Source: Gemmatimonadaceae bacterium (GTDB lineage Bacteria > Gemmatimonadota > Gemmatimonadetes > Gemmatimonadales > Gemmatimonadaceae). Taken from it: a stretch of DNA of 64,000 bases. The notes beneath the pieces were generated by a model. That model was not told where the DNA came from and did not search any database. It saw nothing but the letters and a program-made list of their open reading frames with translations. Positions 1 to 8,514 of the stretch are shown here, piece after piece. The translations under genes and the position numbers were made by a program. Location of the stretch: the NCBI GenBank assembly GCA_019637445.1, contig JAHBVS010000001.1:465586-529585 (forward strand). Reading direction: 5' to 3'. Positions within the stretch are counted from its first letter, which is position 1. Every line of letters starts with the position of its first letter.

Positions 1-2
1 AC

Positions 3-33
3 AGTTGTGAGTTGTCAGTGGTGAGTTGTAAGG
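3..33. repeat. Heptad array, AGTTGTG type
   Basis: Four consecutive 7-bp units (AGTTGTG, AGTTGTC, AGTGGTG, AGTTGTA) start at 3, 10, 17 and 24. Bases 22-32 pair with 58-68 in the second array over 11 bp, so the two arrays face each other across a short central segment. The space lies downstream of the tRNA genes and holds no gene. Confidence 0.75.
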
Positions 34-56
34 AACTGCGATGCGGAATACCCATC

Positions 57-87
57 ACTTACAACTCATAACTCATGACTCACGACT
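57..87. repeat. Heptad array, ACTCATG type
   Basis: Units ACTTACA, ACTCATA, ACTCATG and ACTCACG begin at 57, 64, 71 and 78 in strict 7-bp phase. The array is the inverted counterpart of the one at 3-33. The same unit types recur at 22604-22631. Confidence 0.75.
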
Positions 88-120
88 GCCCTTCTCCACC
101 AAACCATCCCAGCACTGAAG

Positions 121-193
121 CAGGCCCGGAGGGAATCGAACCCCCAACCGCCGGTTTTGGAGACCGGTGCTCTACCAATTGAGCTACGGACCT
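121..193 (-). tRNA. tRNA-Trp (CCA)
   Basis: The reverse strand folds as a complete cloverleaf of 73 nt. The acceptor stem AGGTCCG/CGGGCCT (one G-U pair) occupies 187-193 and 122-128, with discriminator G at 121. The anticodon loop reads CTCCAAA, giving CCA. The 3' CCA is not encoded. It follows tRNA-His at 57 nt spacing on the same strand and is probably co-transcribed. In many bacteria tRNA-Trp precedes secE-nusG, but that lies beyond the window edge and cannot be tested. Confidence 0.97.
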
Positions 194-250
194 TCACTGC
201 GGTTCCGCGGGGCCCTGCACCTGCCGGTCGACCTGCCTGCACCCGCTCAG

Positions 251-325
251 GGTGGCTGACGGGATTCGAACCCGCGACCCTCGGAACCACAATCCGATGC
301 TCTAACCGACTGAGCTACAGCCACC
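251..325 (-). tRNA. tRNA-His (GTG)
   Basis: The reverse strand gives acceptor stem GTGGCTG/CAGCCAC at 318-324 and 252-258, with C73 at 251 opposite the encoded G at 325, the histidine-specific extra base pair. The anticodon loop TTGTGGT gives GTG. It is the first tRNA of a two-tRNA minus-strand unit with tRNA-Trp. Confidence 0.97.
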
Positions 326-358
326 AGAATCCCGGCTGCGGTCCTCCGGGGAATCGTA

Positions 359-387
359 AAAGTAAGGGCGCAGGGAAGCCGAATCAA
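359..387 (-). promoter_or_regulatory. Possible promoter of tRNA-His/tRNA-Trp
   Basis: On the minus strand TTGATT (382-387) is separated by 17 bp from TACTTT (359-364), about 34 bp before the tRNA-His 5' end. The -35 match is good and the -10 match is weak. Confidence 0.4.
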
Positions 388-406
388 CTGCCAAGCCCTG
401 CCCCTT

Positions 407-434
407 CTTCCACCCTTCATCCTTCATCCTTCAT
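407..434. repeat. Heptad array, CCTTCAT type
   Basis: CTTCCAC is followed by three exact copies of CCTTCAT (414-434), all in 7-bp phase. The array lies between the efp stop codon and the tRNA promoter region. It holds no gene. Confidence 0.75.
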
Positions 435-460
435 CGCCCTGCCGAGAGCCGATGGAGGCC

Positions 461-1027
461 TTACTCCTTCGCGCGATCCATGTAATCGCCGGTGCTGGGA
501 TTCACCCGCACCCGCTCGCCCGTCGCGATGAACTCCGGCACGTTCACCGTCACGCCGTTCTCGAGCAGCGCAGGCTTGGAACTCGCCGTCTTCGTCGCCG
601 TCTTCATCACCGGCGCCGTGTCCGTGATCGTCAGCACGAGGAACTGCGGCAGCTGCACCGACATCGGCTTGCCGTCGTAGAACTCGACCATCACGATCAT
701 GTTGTCCTGCATCCACTGCGCGTTGTCGCCCAGGGCCTCGGCGTCCATCTCCAGCTGCTCGTAGTTCTCCGTGTTCATGAAGTGGTAGGTATCGCCACTC
801 TTGTACAGGAACTGCAGCTCGTGCGTCTCCATCGACGCCTTCTCGATGGCGTCGTCGGCGCGGAAGCGATGCTCGAAGTTCGACCCCGAGCGCAGGTTCT
901 TCATCTTGGTCTGCACCATCGCGCGGAGGTTGCCGGGCGTGTGGTGCCGGAAGTCCACGACGCGGCAGGGATCGCCCTCAAAGACGATGACCATCCCACG
1001 ACGGATCTGTGTGGCCGGAACTGCCAT
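461..1027 (-). CDS. efp: Translation elongation factor P
   Basis: EF-P binds stalled ribosomes between the P and E sites and rescues polyproline synthesis. The 188-residue length and three-domain plan match the family: an N-terminal KOW-like barrel (about 1-62) and two OB domains (about 65-188) ending in the usual glycine- and tyrosine-containing C-terminus. The tip loop at residues 30-35 reads TPGNLR. Asn33 therefore sits where E. coli has the modified Lys34, and Arg35 is nearby. No EpmA or EpmB modification gene lies in the window. The gene stands alone: a hairpin at 1090-1124 separates it from the protease gene upstream. The ATG at 1027 is the only sensible start. Confidence 0.97.
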   Translation of the reverse strand: MAVPATQIRRGMVIVFEGDPCRVVDFRHHTPGNLRAMVQTKMKNLRSGSNFEHRFRADDAIEKASMETHELQFLYKSGDTYHFMNTENYEQLEMDAEALGDNAQWMQDNMIVMVEFYDGKPMSVQLPQFLVLTITDTAPVMKTATKTASSKPALLENGVTVNVPEFIATGERVRVNPSTGDYMDRAKE

Positions 1028-1061
1028 GATAGGACTCGAACTGACGGGTGAAAAACGGGCG

Positions 1062-1069
1062 TAAACGTA
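1062..1069 (-). promoter_or_regulatory. Possible -10/-7 element of efp
   Basis: TACGTTTA on the minus strand lies about 34 nt upstream of the efp ATG. It resembles the TANNNT and TAnnTTT elements seen before other genes in this window. No convincing -35 partner was found. Confidence 0.3.
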
Positions 1070-1089
1070 GACAGCCTTTAAGCTTAAGC

Positions 1090-1124
1090 GAGCAGGCCGC
1101 TCGGGTCAACCGAACGGCCTGCTC
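1090..1124 (-). terminator. Hairpin after the tricorn-like gene
   Basis: GAGCAGGCCG (1090-1099) pairs perfectly with CGGCCTGCTC (1115-1124), and an inner TCGG/CCGA stem extends it. It lies between the protease stop codon and efp. There is no strong T tract, so intrinsic termination is likely but not certain. Confidence 0.55.
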
Positions 1125-1198
1125 TACAGCTCATCCGGCGCGCCTCACGCCTTCAGGTAGGCCCGCGGCGGGGCACCCGAAAGTTGGTGAGACCAGCC

Positions 1199-4100
1199 TC
1201 AGCGGCGGCCCAGACGCTCCAACAGCACCTGTACCGCCCGGTCCAGCTGCGTGTCGCGCTCCCCGTAGCTCTCCCCCATCGGACGATCCACCCGCACGTC
1301 CACGGGACGCGGCACCAACTCCATGTCCTCTCCCGCCGCATCGCGGATCCGGATGAAGGGCACGCGCAACGAGGTGCCGTCAAACAGCGTCACGTTGCTC
1401 GTGTAGATGATCCAGCCGGAGGTGGGCTCGCCCACCACCTGACCCAGCCCCAGCGCCCGGTAACCTTCCGTGAAGTCCTCGGCGTCGCTCAGCGAGTGCT
1501 GATTGGTGACCAGCACCGTGGGCTTCTCGTAGGCCCGCTGCCCAAGCTGCAGCCGCGCCGGCGCCTCCACGCCCGTGCCGCGACGCTCCATCGTCAGGTA
1601 GGGCCGGCGATTGAAGATGTCCAGCGCGTAGGCGTTGACGAACCCGCCATTGTTGTTGCGGATGTCGATCACCACGCCATCACGCGCGTGGTTCTCGGCG
1701 TCGAGGTCGATGATCAGCTGCTCCAGCGATCCGGCCCCCATGTCGGCCATGTGCACATAGCCCAGCCGCCCGCGGCTCACGCGGGCCACGTACTCCCGCC
1801 GCTCGGCCACCCAGGCCTCGTAGCGCAGTCGCTTCTCGGCGCCCGTGCTCACGGGCTGCACGCGCAGCTCACGCGGGGCGCGGCCGTCGGCGTTGGCGGA
1901 GACGCCAAGCGTCACGCGGCGGCCGGCGGTGAACTGCAGCAGCGAATCGAGGTTCGTTGCGGCGGTGATGGCGGTCCCGTCCACTGACACGAGGTAGTCG
2001 CCCACCGACGCCCCACCCGCGAGGGCGATGGGGCCGAACGGAAGCACTGCCGCGATCCGCAAACGAGACGAGCGCTCATACTCGGCGCGGTCGAAGTCCA
2101 CGCCGAGCCGACCCGTGCCGCTGGGCGCGCTGCCCGACGGTCCGCCCACGCCGCTGTGCGACGCGTTGAGCTCGCCGATCATCAACGCCAACGCACGCCG
2201 CATCTCATCCGGCGTCCGCGCGGCATTCACGATTGGCGCATAGCGCGAACGCACCGCGTCCCAATCCACGCCGTGCATCTCCGCGTCGTAGAAGTTCTCG
2301 GCCGTCCAGCTCCAGACCTGCCGGAACACCTCAGGGCGCTCCTCGGCGAAGTCGCTGTCGACGCGCGCCGTGACGGCCACGCTGCGCTGCTGGCGATTCT
2401 CCGCACCGATGGCCTGCACGCGGCCACCGCTCACAAACCAGAGCTCCTTGCTGTCGGCCGACCACTGCAGGTCGCCCTTGCCGCCGGACGACGACGTCAC
2501 CTGCCGCAGCTGCGGCGCCTGCGCGCGCCCTTCCTCGATGGGCCAGGTCCAGACCTGGGTCTGCCCCGCGGCGGCGCCGAGGAAGGCGAGCGTCTTGCCG
2601 TCAGGGCTCACGACCGGCGAGCCCGCGTTCACACCGAGCGGCAGCGAGCTGGCGCGCCGACGTAGGCCCACCGTGTCGATGCGCACCTCAATCGAGGAGC
2701 TTCCCGACCCGCTGGACGACGCGCGCGCGGACCCGCTCCCTCCACGTGGCGCACTGCTGTCCCCCGGGAAGAGCGCGTCGAAGCGCGACTCCGCAAAGAC
2801 CGGCGCGCGCGGCACGAGGTCCACGCGGATGATCTGGCCGTCCTCCGTGCGCTGCGCGTTGTCGAAGTAGAGCGACTTCGCGTCCGGACTCCAGGCGATG
2901 GTGCCGCCGAATGCATTGGCGAGGAAGCTCACCTGCTGCGCCACGCCACCGGTGACGGGCACCACGTAGGCGTGCAGGAAGCCACGCTCGCCGATATCGA
3001 GATACGCCAGGTGCGTCCCGTTCGGCGAGAACGCAAAGTTGGCCGATGGCAGGAAGGGCACGCGACCCAACTGCGCGCCGCTCACGACCAAGCGCTCGGA
3101 ACCGGTGGCGGCGTCCACCGTGCGCAGCTCTCGTCCACCGCGCACGAAGGCGACGAGCTTGCCGTCCGGCGACCAGGTCGGCAGGACGTCATCGCCGCCG
3201 GCGGTGAGGGCGCGCTCGCTGCGCGTCGCGAAATCGTAGAGATAGAGCCGCGCGGTCCCACCGCGCCACGAGGAGTACACGAGGCGCCGGCTGTCCGGCG
3301 CCCAGGCCGGAGAGTCCTCGGGCGCGACAGTAGAGGTCACCCGTGCGGCGTCACCGCCTTCCTTCGCATCGGCGGCAAACACGTCGCCGCGCATCACCAT
3401 CGCGATCTTCTTCCCGTCGGGCGAGAGGGCGAGATCCTGCACACCGGACGTGAGCGTCATCCGCTCGGCCACCGGCGTGGTCGGTGCGCCACGCAAGGTG
3501 AATCCCAGCGCCGTCGCGCTGCTGTCCGCCATCCGATAGACCCAGATGCGGAAGTCGCGCTCGAAGTAGATGCGCCCACCGTCCTTGCTGATGCGCGGCC
3601 AGAGCACGCGCCCATCGGTGAACTGCGTCAGCGCGCGCGCGTTGCCGCCTGCGGCGGGCTGTGCGTAGAGGTTCTCGGCGTCGTCGCGATCGCTCACGAA
3701 ATAGAGCGTGCGACCCTGTGGTCCCCACATCGGCCACACGTCGCGCCCCTTGCCGGGGCGATCGCCCGTCGAAACGCGGGTGTAGCGTGGCGCGCCCGTG
3801 AGCGTGAGCGTCCAGATCTCCGCCTCGTCGATGTGCGAGGAGCCACGGCGCCACCACTGGCCCGCGTTCACGCCGCGAGCGGTGATGGCCAGCGTGCGAC
3901 CGTCGGGCGAGGGCGCTGCCCAATACTCCGAGGCATAGCGGTCGCCCGCGACGCGCACCGGCGTGCCACCGGTCGCGCGAATCCGAAACACGTCCTGCAT
4001 CCCCGCGATGTCCTGCGAGTTGCTCGACACATACAGCCACTCGCCGTCGGGCGACCAGGCGTCGAGTTGCTCCGAGCCTTCGTCGAAGGTGAGCCGCCGC

Positions 4101-4483
4101 AGGACGTTGGTGCCGAGGTCGAGCACGTACACGTCGCCGTTGCCGGTGCGCGTGGAGACGAAGGCCAGTTTGCGCCCATCGGGCGACCAGCGCGGCCGGA
4201 AGTCGTTGGCCGGGTGCGCGACGAGCAGTCGCGCCTCGCCGCCATCAGCGGGCCCAACCCAGATGTCGCCGCCGGAGACGAAGGCCAGCTCGCGTCCGTC
4301 AGGCGAGGGGTCGGGCTCGGCGTAGAGCGCGGCGCGTGCGGGGGCCTGCGCGGCCGCCGCCGGCGCCGCCGGCGCCGCTTGCGCCAGAGAAAGTCCGGGC
4401 GCCGCGAGAGTAGCAGCTGCAAAGGCCACCGCGAGCACCAGTGCGTGGCGGCAGGTCCGAAGTCGATCGCGTGTCGTAGTCAT
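1199..4483 (-). CDS. Tricorn-like S41 protease, exported
   Basis: A large serine protease probably degrading peptides in the periplasm. The ATG at 4483 gives 1094 residues and places a signal peptide (about 1-36, ending near LSLAQA) at the N-terminus; an open frame continues upstream but overlaps the esterase gene. Residues about 45-650 hold repeated TolB/WD40-like blades with the phrase SPDG or APDS, as in tricorn propellers. A PDZ-like segment and then an S41 core follow. The likely nucleophile is Ser999 in HSLSDAEDF, followed by GLGQVVGEPTSG. Archaeal tricorn is cytosolic and hexameric, whereas this copy is exported. It starts 4 bp after the esterase stop codon and is probably co-transcribed with it. 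Confidence 0.9.
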   Translation of the reverse strand: MTTTRDRLRTCRHALVLAVAFAAATLAAPGLSLAQAAPAAPAAAAQAPARAALYAEPDPSPDGRELAFVSGGDIWVGPADGGEARLLVAHPANDFRPRWSPDGRKLAFVSTRTGNGDVYVLDLGTNVLRRLTFDEGSEQLDAWSPDGEWLYVSSNSQDIAGMQDVFRIRATGGTPVRVAGDRYASEYWAAPSPDGRTLAITARGVNAGQWWRRGSSHIDEAEIWTLTLTGAPRYTRVSTGDRPGKGRDVWPMWGPQGRTLYFVSDRDDAENLYAQPAAGGNARALTQFTDGRVLWPRISKDGGRIYFERDFRIWVYRMADSSATALGFTLRGAPTTPVAERMTLTSGVQDLALSPDGKKIAMVMRGDVFAADAKEGGDAARVTSTVAPEDSPAWAPDSRRLVYSSWRGGTARLYLYDFATRSERALTAGGDDVLPTWSPDGKLVAFVRGGRELRTVDAATGSERLVVSGAQLGRVPFLPSANFAFSPNGTHLAYLDIGERGFLHAYVVPVTGGVAQQVSFLANAFGGTIAWSPDAKSLYFDNAQRTEDGQIIRVDLVPRAPVFAESRFDALFPGDSSAPRGGSGSARASSSGSGSSSIEVRIDTVGLRRRASSLPLGVNAGSPVVSPDGKTLAFLGAAAGQTQVWTWPIEEGRAQAPQLRQVTSSSGGKGDLQWSADSKELWFVSGGRVQAIGAENRQQRSVAVTARVDSDFAEERPEVFRQVWSWTAENFYDAEMHGVDWDAVRSRYAPIVNAARTPDEMRRALALMIGELNASHSGVGGPSGSAPSGTGRLGVDFDRAEYERSSRLRIAAVLPFGPIALAGGASVGDYLVSVDGTAITAATNLDSLLQFTAGRRVTLGVSANADGRAPRELRVQPVSTGAEKRLRYEAWVAERREYVARVSRGRLGYVHMADMGAGSLEQLIIDLDAENHARDGVVIDIRNNNGGFVNAYALDIFNRRPYLTMERRGTGVEAPARLQLGQRAYEKPTVLVTNQHSLSDAEDFTEGYRALGLGQVVGEPTSGWIIYTSNVTLFDGTSLRVPFIRIRDAAGEDMELVPRPVDVRVDRPMGESYGERDTQLDRAVQVLLERLGRR

Positions 4484-4487
4484 GATC

Positions 4488-5228
4488 TCAGAGGGCGAGT
4501 GCACCAGGGATCTCGCGCAGCACCGGCGCGAGCGTTCTCCACATGTTGCGCGCCGCGAGGCGCGCGCCTTCCTCGGTGGGGTGGATGCCATCCGACTGGT
4601 TCATGGCTGGCACGCCGGCGATGCCATCAAGAAAAAACGGAATCAGCGTCACGCCCTCGTCGCGCGCGACGTTGAGGAACACGTCGTGAAAGGCGCGCGT
4701 GTAGCGTTGCCCCAGATTCGGTGGCGCCTCCATCTGCGCCAGCAGAATACGCGCGTCGGGATTCGCCGCGCGCACGGCTCGGATGATCGACTCGATGTTC
4801 GCCTTCGTGCTGTCCGGGTTGAGCCCGCGCAGTCCGTCGTTCGCGCCCGTCTCGATCACCACGGCGTCCGAGCGCTCCTGCAGCAGCCACTCGATGCGAC
4901 GGAGCGCGCCGGCCGAGGTCTCGCCCGAAAGACCGGCGTTCACGACGGTCACGCGCAGGTTGTTGGCGTCGGCCATGCGCTGGAGGACGGCGGGATACGA
5001 CGAATCGGGATCCAGGCCCAGCCCCGCGGTGAGACTGGTCCCCACAAACAGGACTCGCACCCGCGGTGCAACGGTTGCCTCGGCGGGCGTCGCCGTTGTT
5101 GATTCCACCGGAACCTGCGCCGTCGCGGCCGGCTTGGTGTCGGAGCCGCCGCAGGCGCCGATGGCCAGCGCGCCGACGAGCGCGCCCCACGCCATCGCCG
5201 ACGTCCTCGACCCCATTCGCTGCCCCAT
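4488..5228 (-). CDS. tesA: TesA-like SGNH esterase, lipoprotein
   Basis: A lysophospholipase/arylesterase/thioesterase of the SGNH family, 246 residues from the ATG at 5228. A lipobox (AIGAC) puts the acylated cysteine at residue 26, so the protein is probably membrane-anchored. Catalytic blocks are visible: GTSL with Ser65 in place of the usual GDSL, GAND with Asn130, and DGIH with Asp213 and His216. A Ser/Thr/Pro/Ala-rich linker (about 30-55) follows the anchor. The divergent neighbour is a YbbA/YbbP-like exporter, the same pairing as tesA-ybbA-ybbP in E. coli. ATG codons at 5216 and 5195 are possible alternative starts and would remove the overlap with the divergent gene. Confidence 0.9.
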   Translation of the reverse strand: MGQRMGSRTSAMAWGALVGALAIGACGGSDTKPAATAQVPVESTTATPAEATVAPRVRVLFVGTSLTAGLGLDPDSSYPAVLQRMADANNLRVTVVNAGLSGETSAGALRRIEWLLQERSDAVVIETGANDGLRGLNPDSTKANIESIIRAVRAANPDARILLAQMEAPPNLGQRYTRAFHDVFLNVARDEGVTLIPFFLDGIAGVPAMNQSDGIHPTEEGARLAARNMWRTLAPVLREIPGALAL

Positions 5229-5961
5229 GCTCGCTGCCCGCGGACTTACCAAGGAATACCGCAGTGGCACGTCCTCCCTGGCCGTGTTGCGTGACGTGTC
5301 CTTCGACATTCCCAGCGGCGCCTTCGTCGCCATCGTCGGTCCCTCTGGCAGCGGCAAGACAACGCTGCTCGGACTGTTGGCGGGACTGGACCTGCCGTCC
5401 CGCGGATCGGTCGAACTGGCGGGTGCCGACATCACGAGATTGGATGAAGACGCCCGGGCGAAGCTACGAGGGGAGAAAGTTGGGTTCATCTTCCAGTCGT
5501 TTCAACTCATCCCCACGCTGACGGCGCAGGAGAACGTCCAGGTTCCGCTCGAGCTACGGGGACGCGCGGATGCCGCGGAGAAGGCCACGGAGCTGCTGAC
5601 CCGCGTGGGACTGGGCGATCGCCGCGACCATTTTCCCAGCCAGCTCTCCGGCGGCGAGCAGCAGCGCGTGGCGATCGCCCGCGCCTTCGCCAACGAGCCG
5701 CGCATCCTCTTCGCCGACGAACCCACGGGCAATCTCGACGGCGCCACCGGCCAGCGCATCGTGGCGCTTCTGGACCAGCTCAATCGTGAGTCGGGTGCCA
5801 CGGTCGTGATCGTCACGCACGACCTCTCGCTGGCCGAGCACGCGCAGCGCGTGATCCGGCTGCGGGATGGCGAGGTGGTGGAGGACCGGGAGGGGCGCGG
5901 CGGCGCGGTGACGGAAACTGCCGCGACGCCGACCGGCGCATCGTCCGAGGCGCAGGCGTGA
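5227..5961 (+). CDS. ybbA: ABC transporter ATPase, YbbA/LolD type
   Basis: The ATPase of a MacB/LolD-class exporter, 244 residues. Visible motifs are Walker A GPSGSGKT (38-45), the Q-loop near residue 90, signature LSGGEQQR (140-147), Walker B ILFADEP (160-166) and the switch His in VTHD. The C-terminal 25 residues are a charged, Ala/Thr-rich tail. The ATG at 5227 overlaps the divergent esterase start: both use the palindrome CATG at 5226-5229. The stop overlaps the GTG start of the permease by 4 bp, which implies translational coupling. The partner and neighbour suggest release or handling of lipophilic molecules at the inner membrane. The substrate is unknown. Confidence 0.93.
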   Translation: MLAARGLTKEYRSGTSSLAVLRDVSFDIPSGAFVAIVGPSGSGKTTLLGLLAGLDLPSRGSVELAGADITRLDEDARAKLRGEKVGFIFQSFQLIPTLTAQENVQVPLELRGRADAAEKATELLTRVGLGDRRDHFPSQLSGGEQQRVAIARAFANEPRILFADEPTGNLDGATGQRIVALLDQLNRESGATVVIVTHDLSLAEHAQRVIRLRDGEVVEDREGRGGAVTETAATPTGASSEAQA

Positions 5962-8510
5962 GCCAGCGCGCCAGCATCGGCACGCTCTTCCGCCTCGCCT
6001 GGCGCGAGAGCCGTACCGCGCGTCGTCGCCTGCTGCTCTACATGAGCAGCATCTCGCTCGGCGTGGCCGCGCTCGTGGCCATCGACTCGTTCGCCGCAAA
6101 CGTGCAGTCGAGCATCAAGGAGCAGTCGCGCGCCCTGCTGGGCGGCGACATCAACCTGCGCGCACGCCAGGGCTGGACGCCGCCGCTGGACACACTGCTC
6201 GATTCGCTGCGCGGCGTCGGCGTCCCGTCGGCGAAGGTGACGAGCTTCGCGTCGATGGGCACGGCGTACCCCTCCGGCATGACGCGCCTGGCGCAGATCC
6301 GCGCGGTGGGCGACGGCTTCCCGTTCTATGGAGAGGTGCTCACGGCACCCGAGGGCGCCTGGTCGCGCCTGCAGCAGGGTCGCTACGCCGTGGTCGATCC
6401 CTCCCTGCTCATCGGCCTCGACGCCGAGGTCGGCGACACGATGAGCATCGGCTTCGCGCGTTTTGAGATCATCGCGGCGGCGACGAACATCCCGGGTGAT
6501 CCAGGCATCGCCGCGACGATCGGGCCACGCGTGTTCATTCCCGAGCGGTTCGTCGGCGAGACGGGCCTGCTCACACTGGGAAGCCGCGCGGAGTACGAGA
6601 CCGTGCTGCGCCTCCCGGAGGACGCGCGTCCGCCGCTGTGGGTGGCACCGCTGCGTCCGCGGCTGCAGGCGGCCAACGTGCGCATCCGGACGGTGCAGGA
6701 GAACGAGAGCGATCTGACGGACGCCATCGCACAGCTCGCCCGCTTCCTCAGCGTGGTCGGGTTGATCGCGCTGCTGCTCGGTGGCATCGGTGTCGCGTCG
6801 GGCGTGAACGCCTTCGTGCAGAAGAAGATCGACACGGTCGCCGTACTACGCTGCCTTGGTGCCTCCAGCGCCCAGGTGATGACCATCTACCTCGTGCAGG
6901 CCGCGGCGATGGGCTTTGTCGGCGCCGCCGTGGGCGTGGCGCTCGGCGTGGGCATCCAGTTCGCACTCCCACAGATGCTGGGCGACTTCCTGCCCGTGGA
7001 CGTGCGCGTGAGCGTGGTGCCGAACGCGGTGCTGCTGGGGCTCGGCATCGGCGTGTGGGTCGCCGTGGTGTTCGCGCTACGGCCGCTGCTCGTGCTGCGC
7101 CGTGTCTCGCCGCTGCAGGCCATCCGCCGCGACGATGCCGCGCTCTCCGCCGAGAGCCGCCGCGACACGCTCACGCAGCTCACGAATCTCGCGCTGATCC
7201 TCAGCGTCCTCGCACTGGCCATCGACCGCGCCGAGGACTCGTTCCAGGGGATGATGTATTTCATCGGCATCGTGGCGAGCATTGCCCTGCTCTGGGTCAG
7301 CGCCTCGTTGCTGACGCGCTTGACGCGGCGCCTCGTCTCGGGCTCCTGGCCCTACGTGTTCCGCCAAGGCATCGCCAACCTGCACCGGCCGCACTCGCAG
7401 ACGCAGGCGGTGGTGTTGGCGCTGGGCTTCGGCAGCTTCCTCGTCACGACGATCATCCTGGTGCAGGCCAACCTGTTGAAGGCGTTTGATCTCACGGCCG
7501 CCGCCTCGCGCGGCAACCTCGTGTTCTTCGATGTGCAGGAGGACCAGGTCGCTGATCTCTCGGCCCTGCTCCGCGAGTCGCAGCAGGAGATCGTGTCGGA
7601 AACGCCGATCGTGACGATGCGATTCGCCGGCGCGAACGGGCGCGATGCCACCGCGTGGGCCGCCTCCGTGGCGATGAACGCCCGCAGCTGGGCCATCCGC
7701 CGCGAGTACCGCTCCACGTATCGCGATAGCATCGTGCCGACGGAAACGCTGCTCGAGGGCGAGTGGTTCGGCGCGCGTGCGCTGCCGCCAGGTGTGCACG
7801 AGGTCTCGCTCGAACGTGACATCGCCGATGAACTCAAGGTGGCGATCGGCGACACGCTCGCCTGGGACGTGCAGGGCGTGACCGTGCGCGTGTTGCTGAC
7901 GAGCATCCGCGAGGTGGACTGGGGCCGCTTCGAACCGAACTTCTTCGCTGTGTTCTCGCCCAGCGCCATCCAGGGCGCGCCGAAGCAGTTCGTCACCATC
8001 GCCTCGGTGGAGTCCGACACCACCGTCGGTCGCCTGCAGCGCGAGTCCGTGCGCCGCTTCCCGAACGTGTCGAGCATCGACCTGACGCTGGTGCGGCGCA
8101 CGATCGATGGCATCGTGGACAAGGTGACGCTGACCGTGCGCTTCCTCGCCCTGTTCTCGCTGGCGATGGGCATCCCGGTGCTGTTCAGCGCCGTGGCCGC
8201 CACGCGTCGCGACCGACTGCGCGAGGGCGTGTTGCTCAAGACGCTCGGCGCCACGCGCACGCAGATCGGGCGCATCCTGCTGGCGGAGTACGCGGTGCTC
8301 GGGCTCCTCGGCTCACTCACGGGAATGGCCTTGGCCGTTGGTGGGGCCTGGGCCCTGGTCACGTTCGTGTTCGAGGGCACGTTCGCGATGGCGCCGTGGC
8401 CGGCGTTGGGCATCGCCGCGGCGATGACAACGCTCGCGGTGACGATTGGCCTGCTGACGGGCCGCGATGTGTTTCGCGAGACGCCGATGGCCGCGCTGCG
8501 CGAGGGCTAG
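5958..8510 (+). CDS. ybbP: ABC permease, YbbP type (FtsX-like)
   Basis: The membrane subunit of the exporter, 850 residues from a GTG that overlaps the ATPase stop (GTGA). An N-terminal transmembrane helix (about 25-45) is followed by a periplasmic domain, a first FtsX-like helix block (about 250-400), a second soluble domain and a second FtsX block at the C-terminus (about 715-845). This two-copy plan and length match YbbP rather than LolC/E, which are about half the size. Together with the ATPase and the esterase on the other strand it recreates the tesA-ybbA-ybbP locus. Confidence 0.9.
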   Translation: MSQRASIGTLFRLAWRESRTARRRLLLYMSSISLGVAALVAIDSFAANVQSSIKEQSRALLGGDINLRARQGWTPPLDTLLDSLRGVGVPSAKVTSFASMGTAYPSGMTRLAQIRAVGDGFPFYGEVLTAPEGAWSRLQQGRYAVVDPSLLIGLDAEVGDTMSIGFARFEIIAAATNIPGDPGIAATIGPRVFIPERFVGETGLLTLGSRAEYETVLRLPEDARPPLWVAPLRPRLQAANVRIRTVQENESDLTDAIAQLARFLSVVGLIALLLGGIGVASGVNAFVQKKIDTVAVLRCLGASSAQVMTIYLVQAAAMGFVGAAVGVALGVGIQFALPQMLGDFLPVDVRVSVVPNAVLLGLGIGVWVAVVFALRPLLVLRRVSPLQAIRRDDAALSAESRRDTLTQLTNLALILSVLALAIDRAEDSFQGMMYFIGIVASIALLWVSASLLTRLTRRLVSGSWPYVFRQGIANLHRPHSQTQAVVLALGFGSFLVTTIILVQANLLKAFDLTAAASRGNLVFFDVQEDQVADLSALLRESQQEIVSETPIVTMRFAGANGRDATAWAASVAMNARSWAIRREYRSTYRDSIVPTETLLEGEWFGARALPPGVHEVSLERDIADELKVAIGDTLAWDVQGVTVRVLLTSIREVDWGRFEPNFFAVFSPSAIQGAPKQFVTIASVESDTTVGRLQRESVRRFPNVSSIDLTLVRRTIDGIVDKVTLTVRFLALFSLAMGIPVLFSAVAATRRDRLREGVLLKTLGATRTQIGRILLAEYAVLGLLGSLTGMALAVGGAWALVTFVFEGTFAMAPWPALGIAAAMTTLAVTIGLLTGRDVFRETPMAALREG

Positions 8511-8514
8511 GCCG

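Noticed and set aside
1..460. CRISPR-like array in the repeats
   Set aside because: Units are 7 bp with no spacers and no cas genes nearby.
452..1051. Long open frame opposite efp
   Set aside because: A GC-rich shadow, rich in Arg/His/Leu, with no family features; efp on the other strand is certain.
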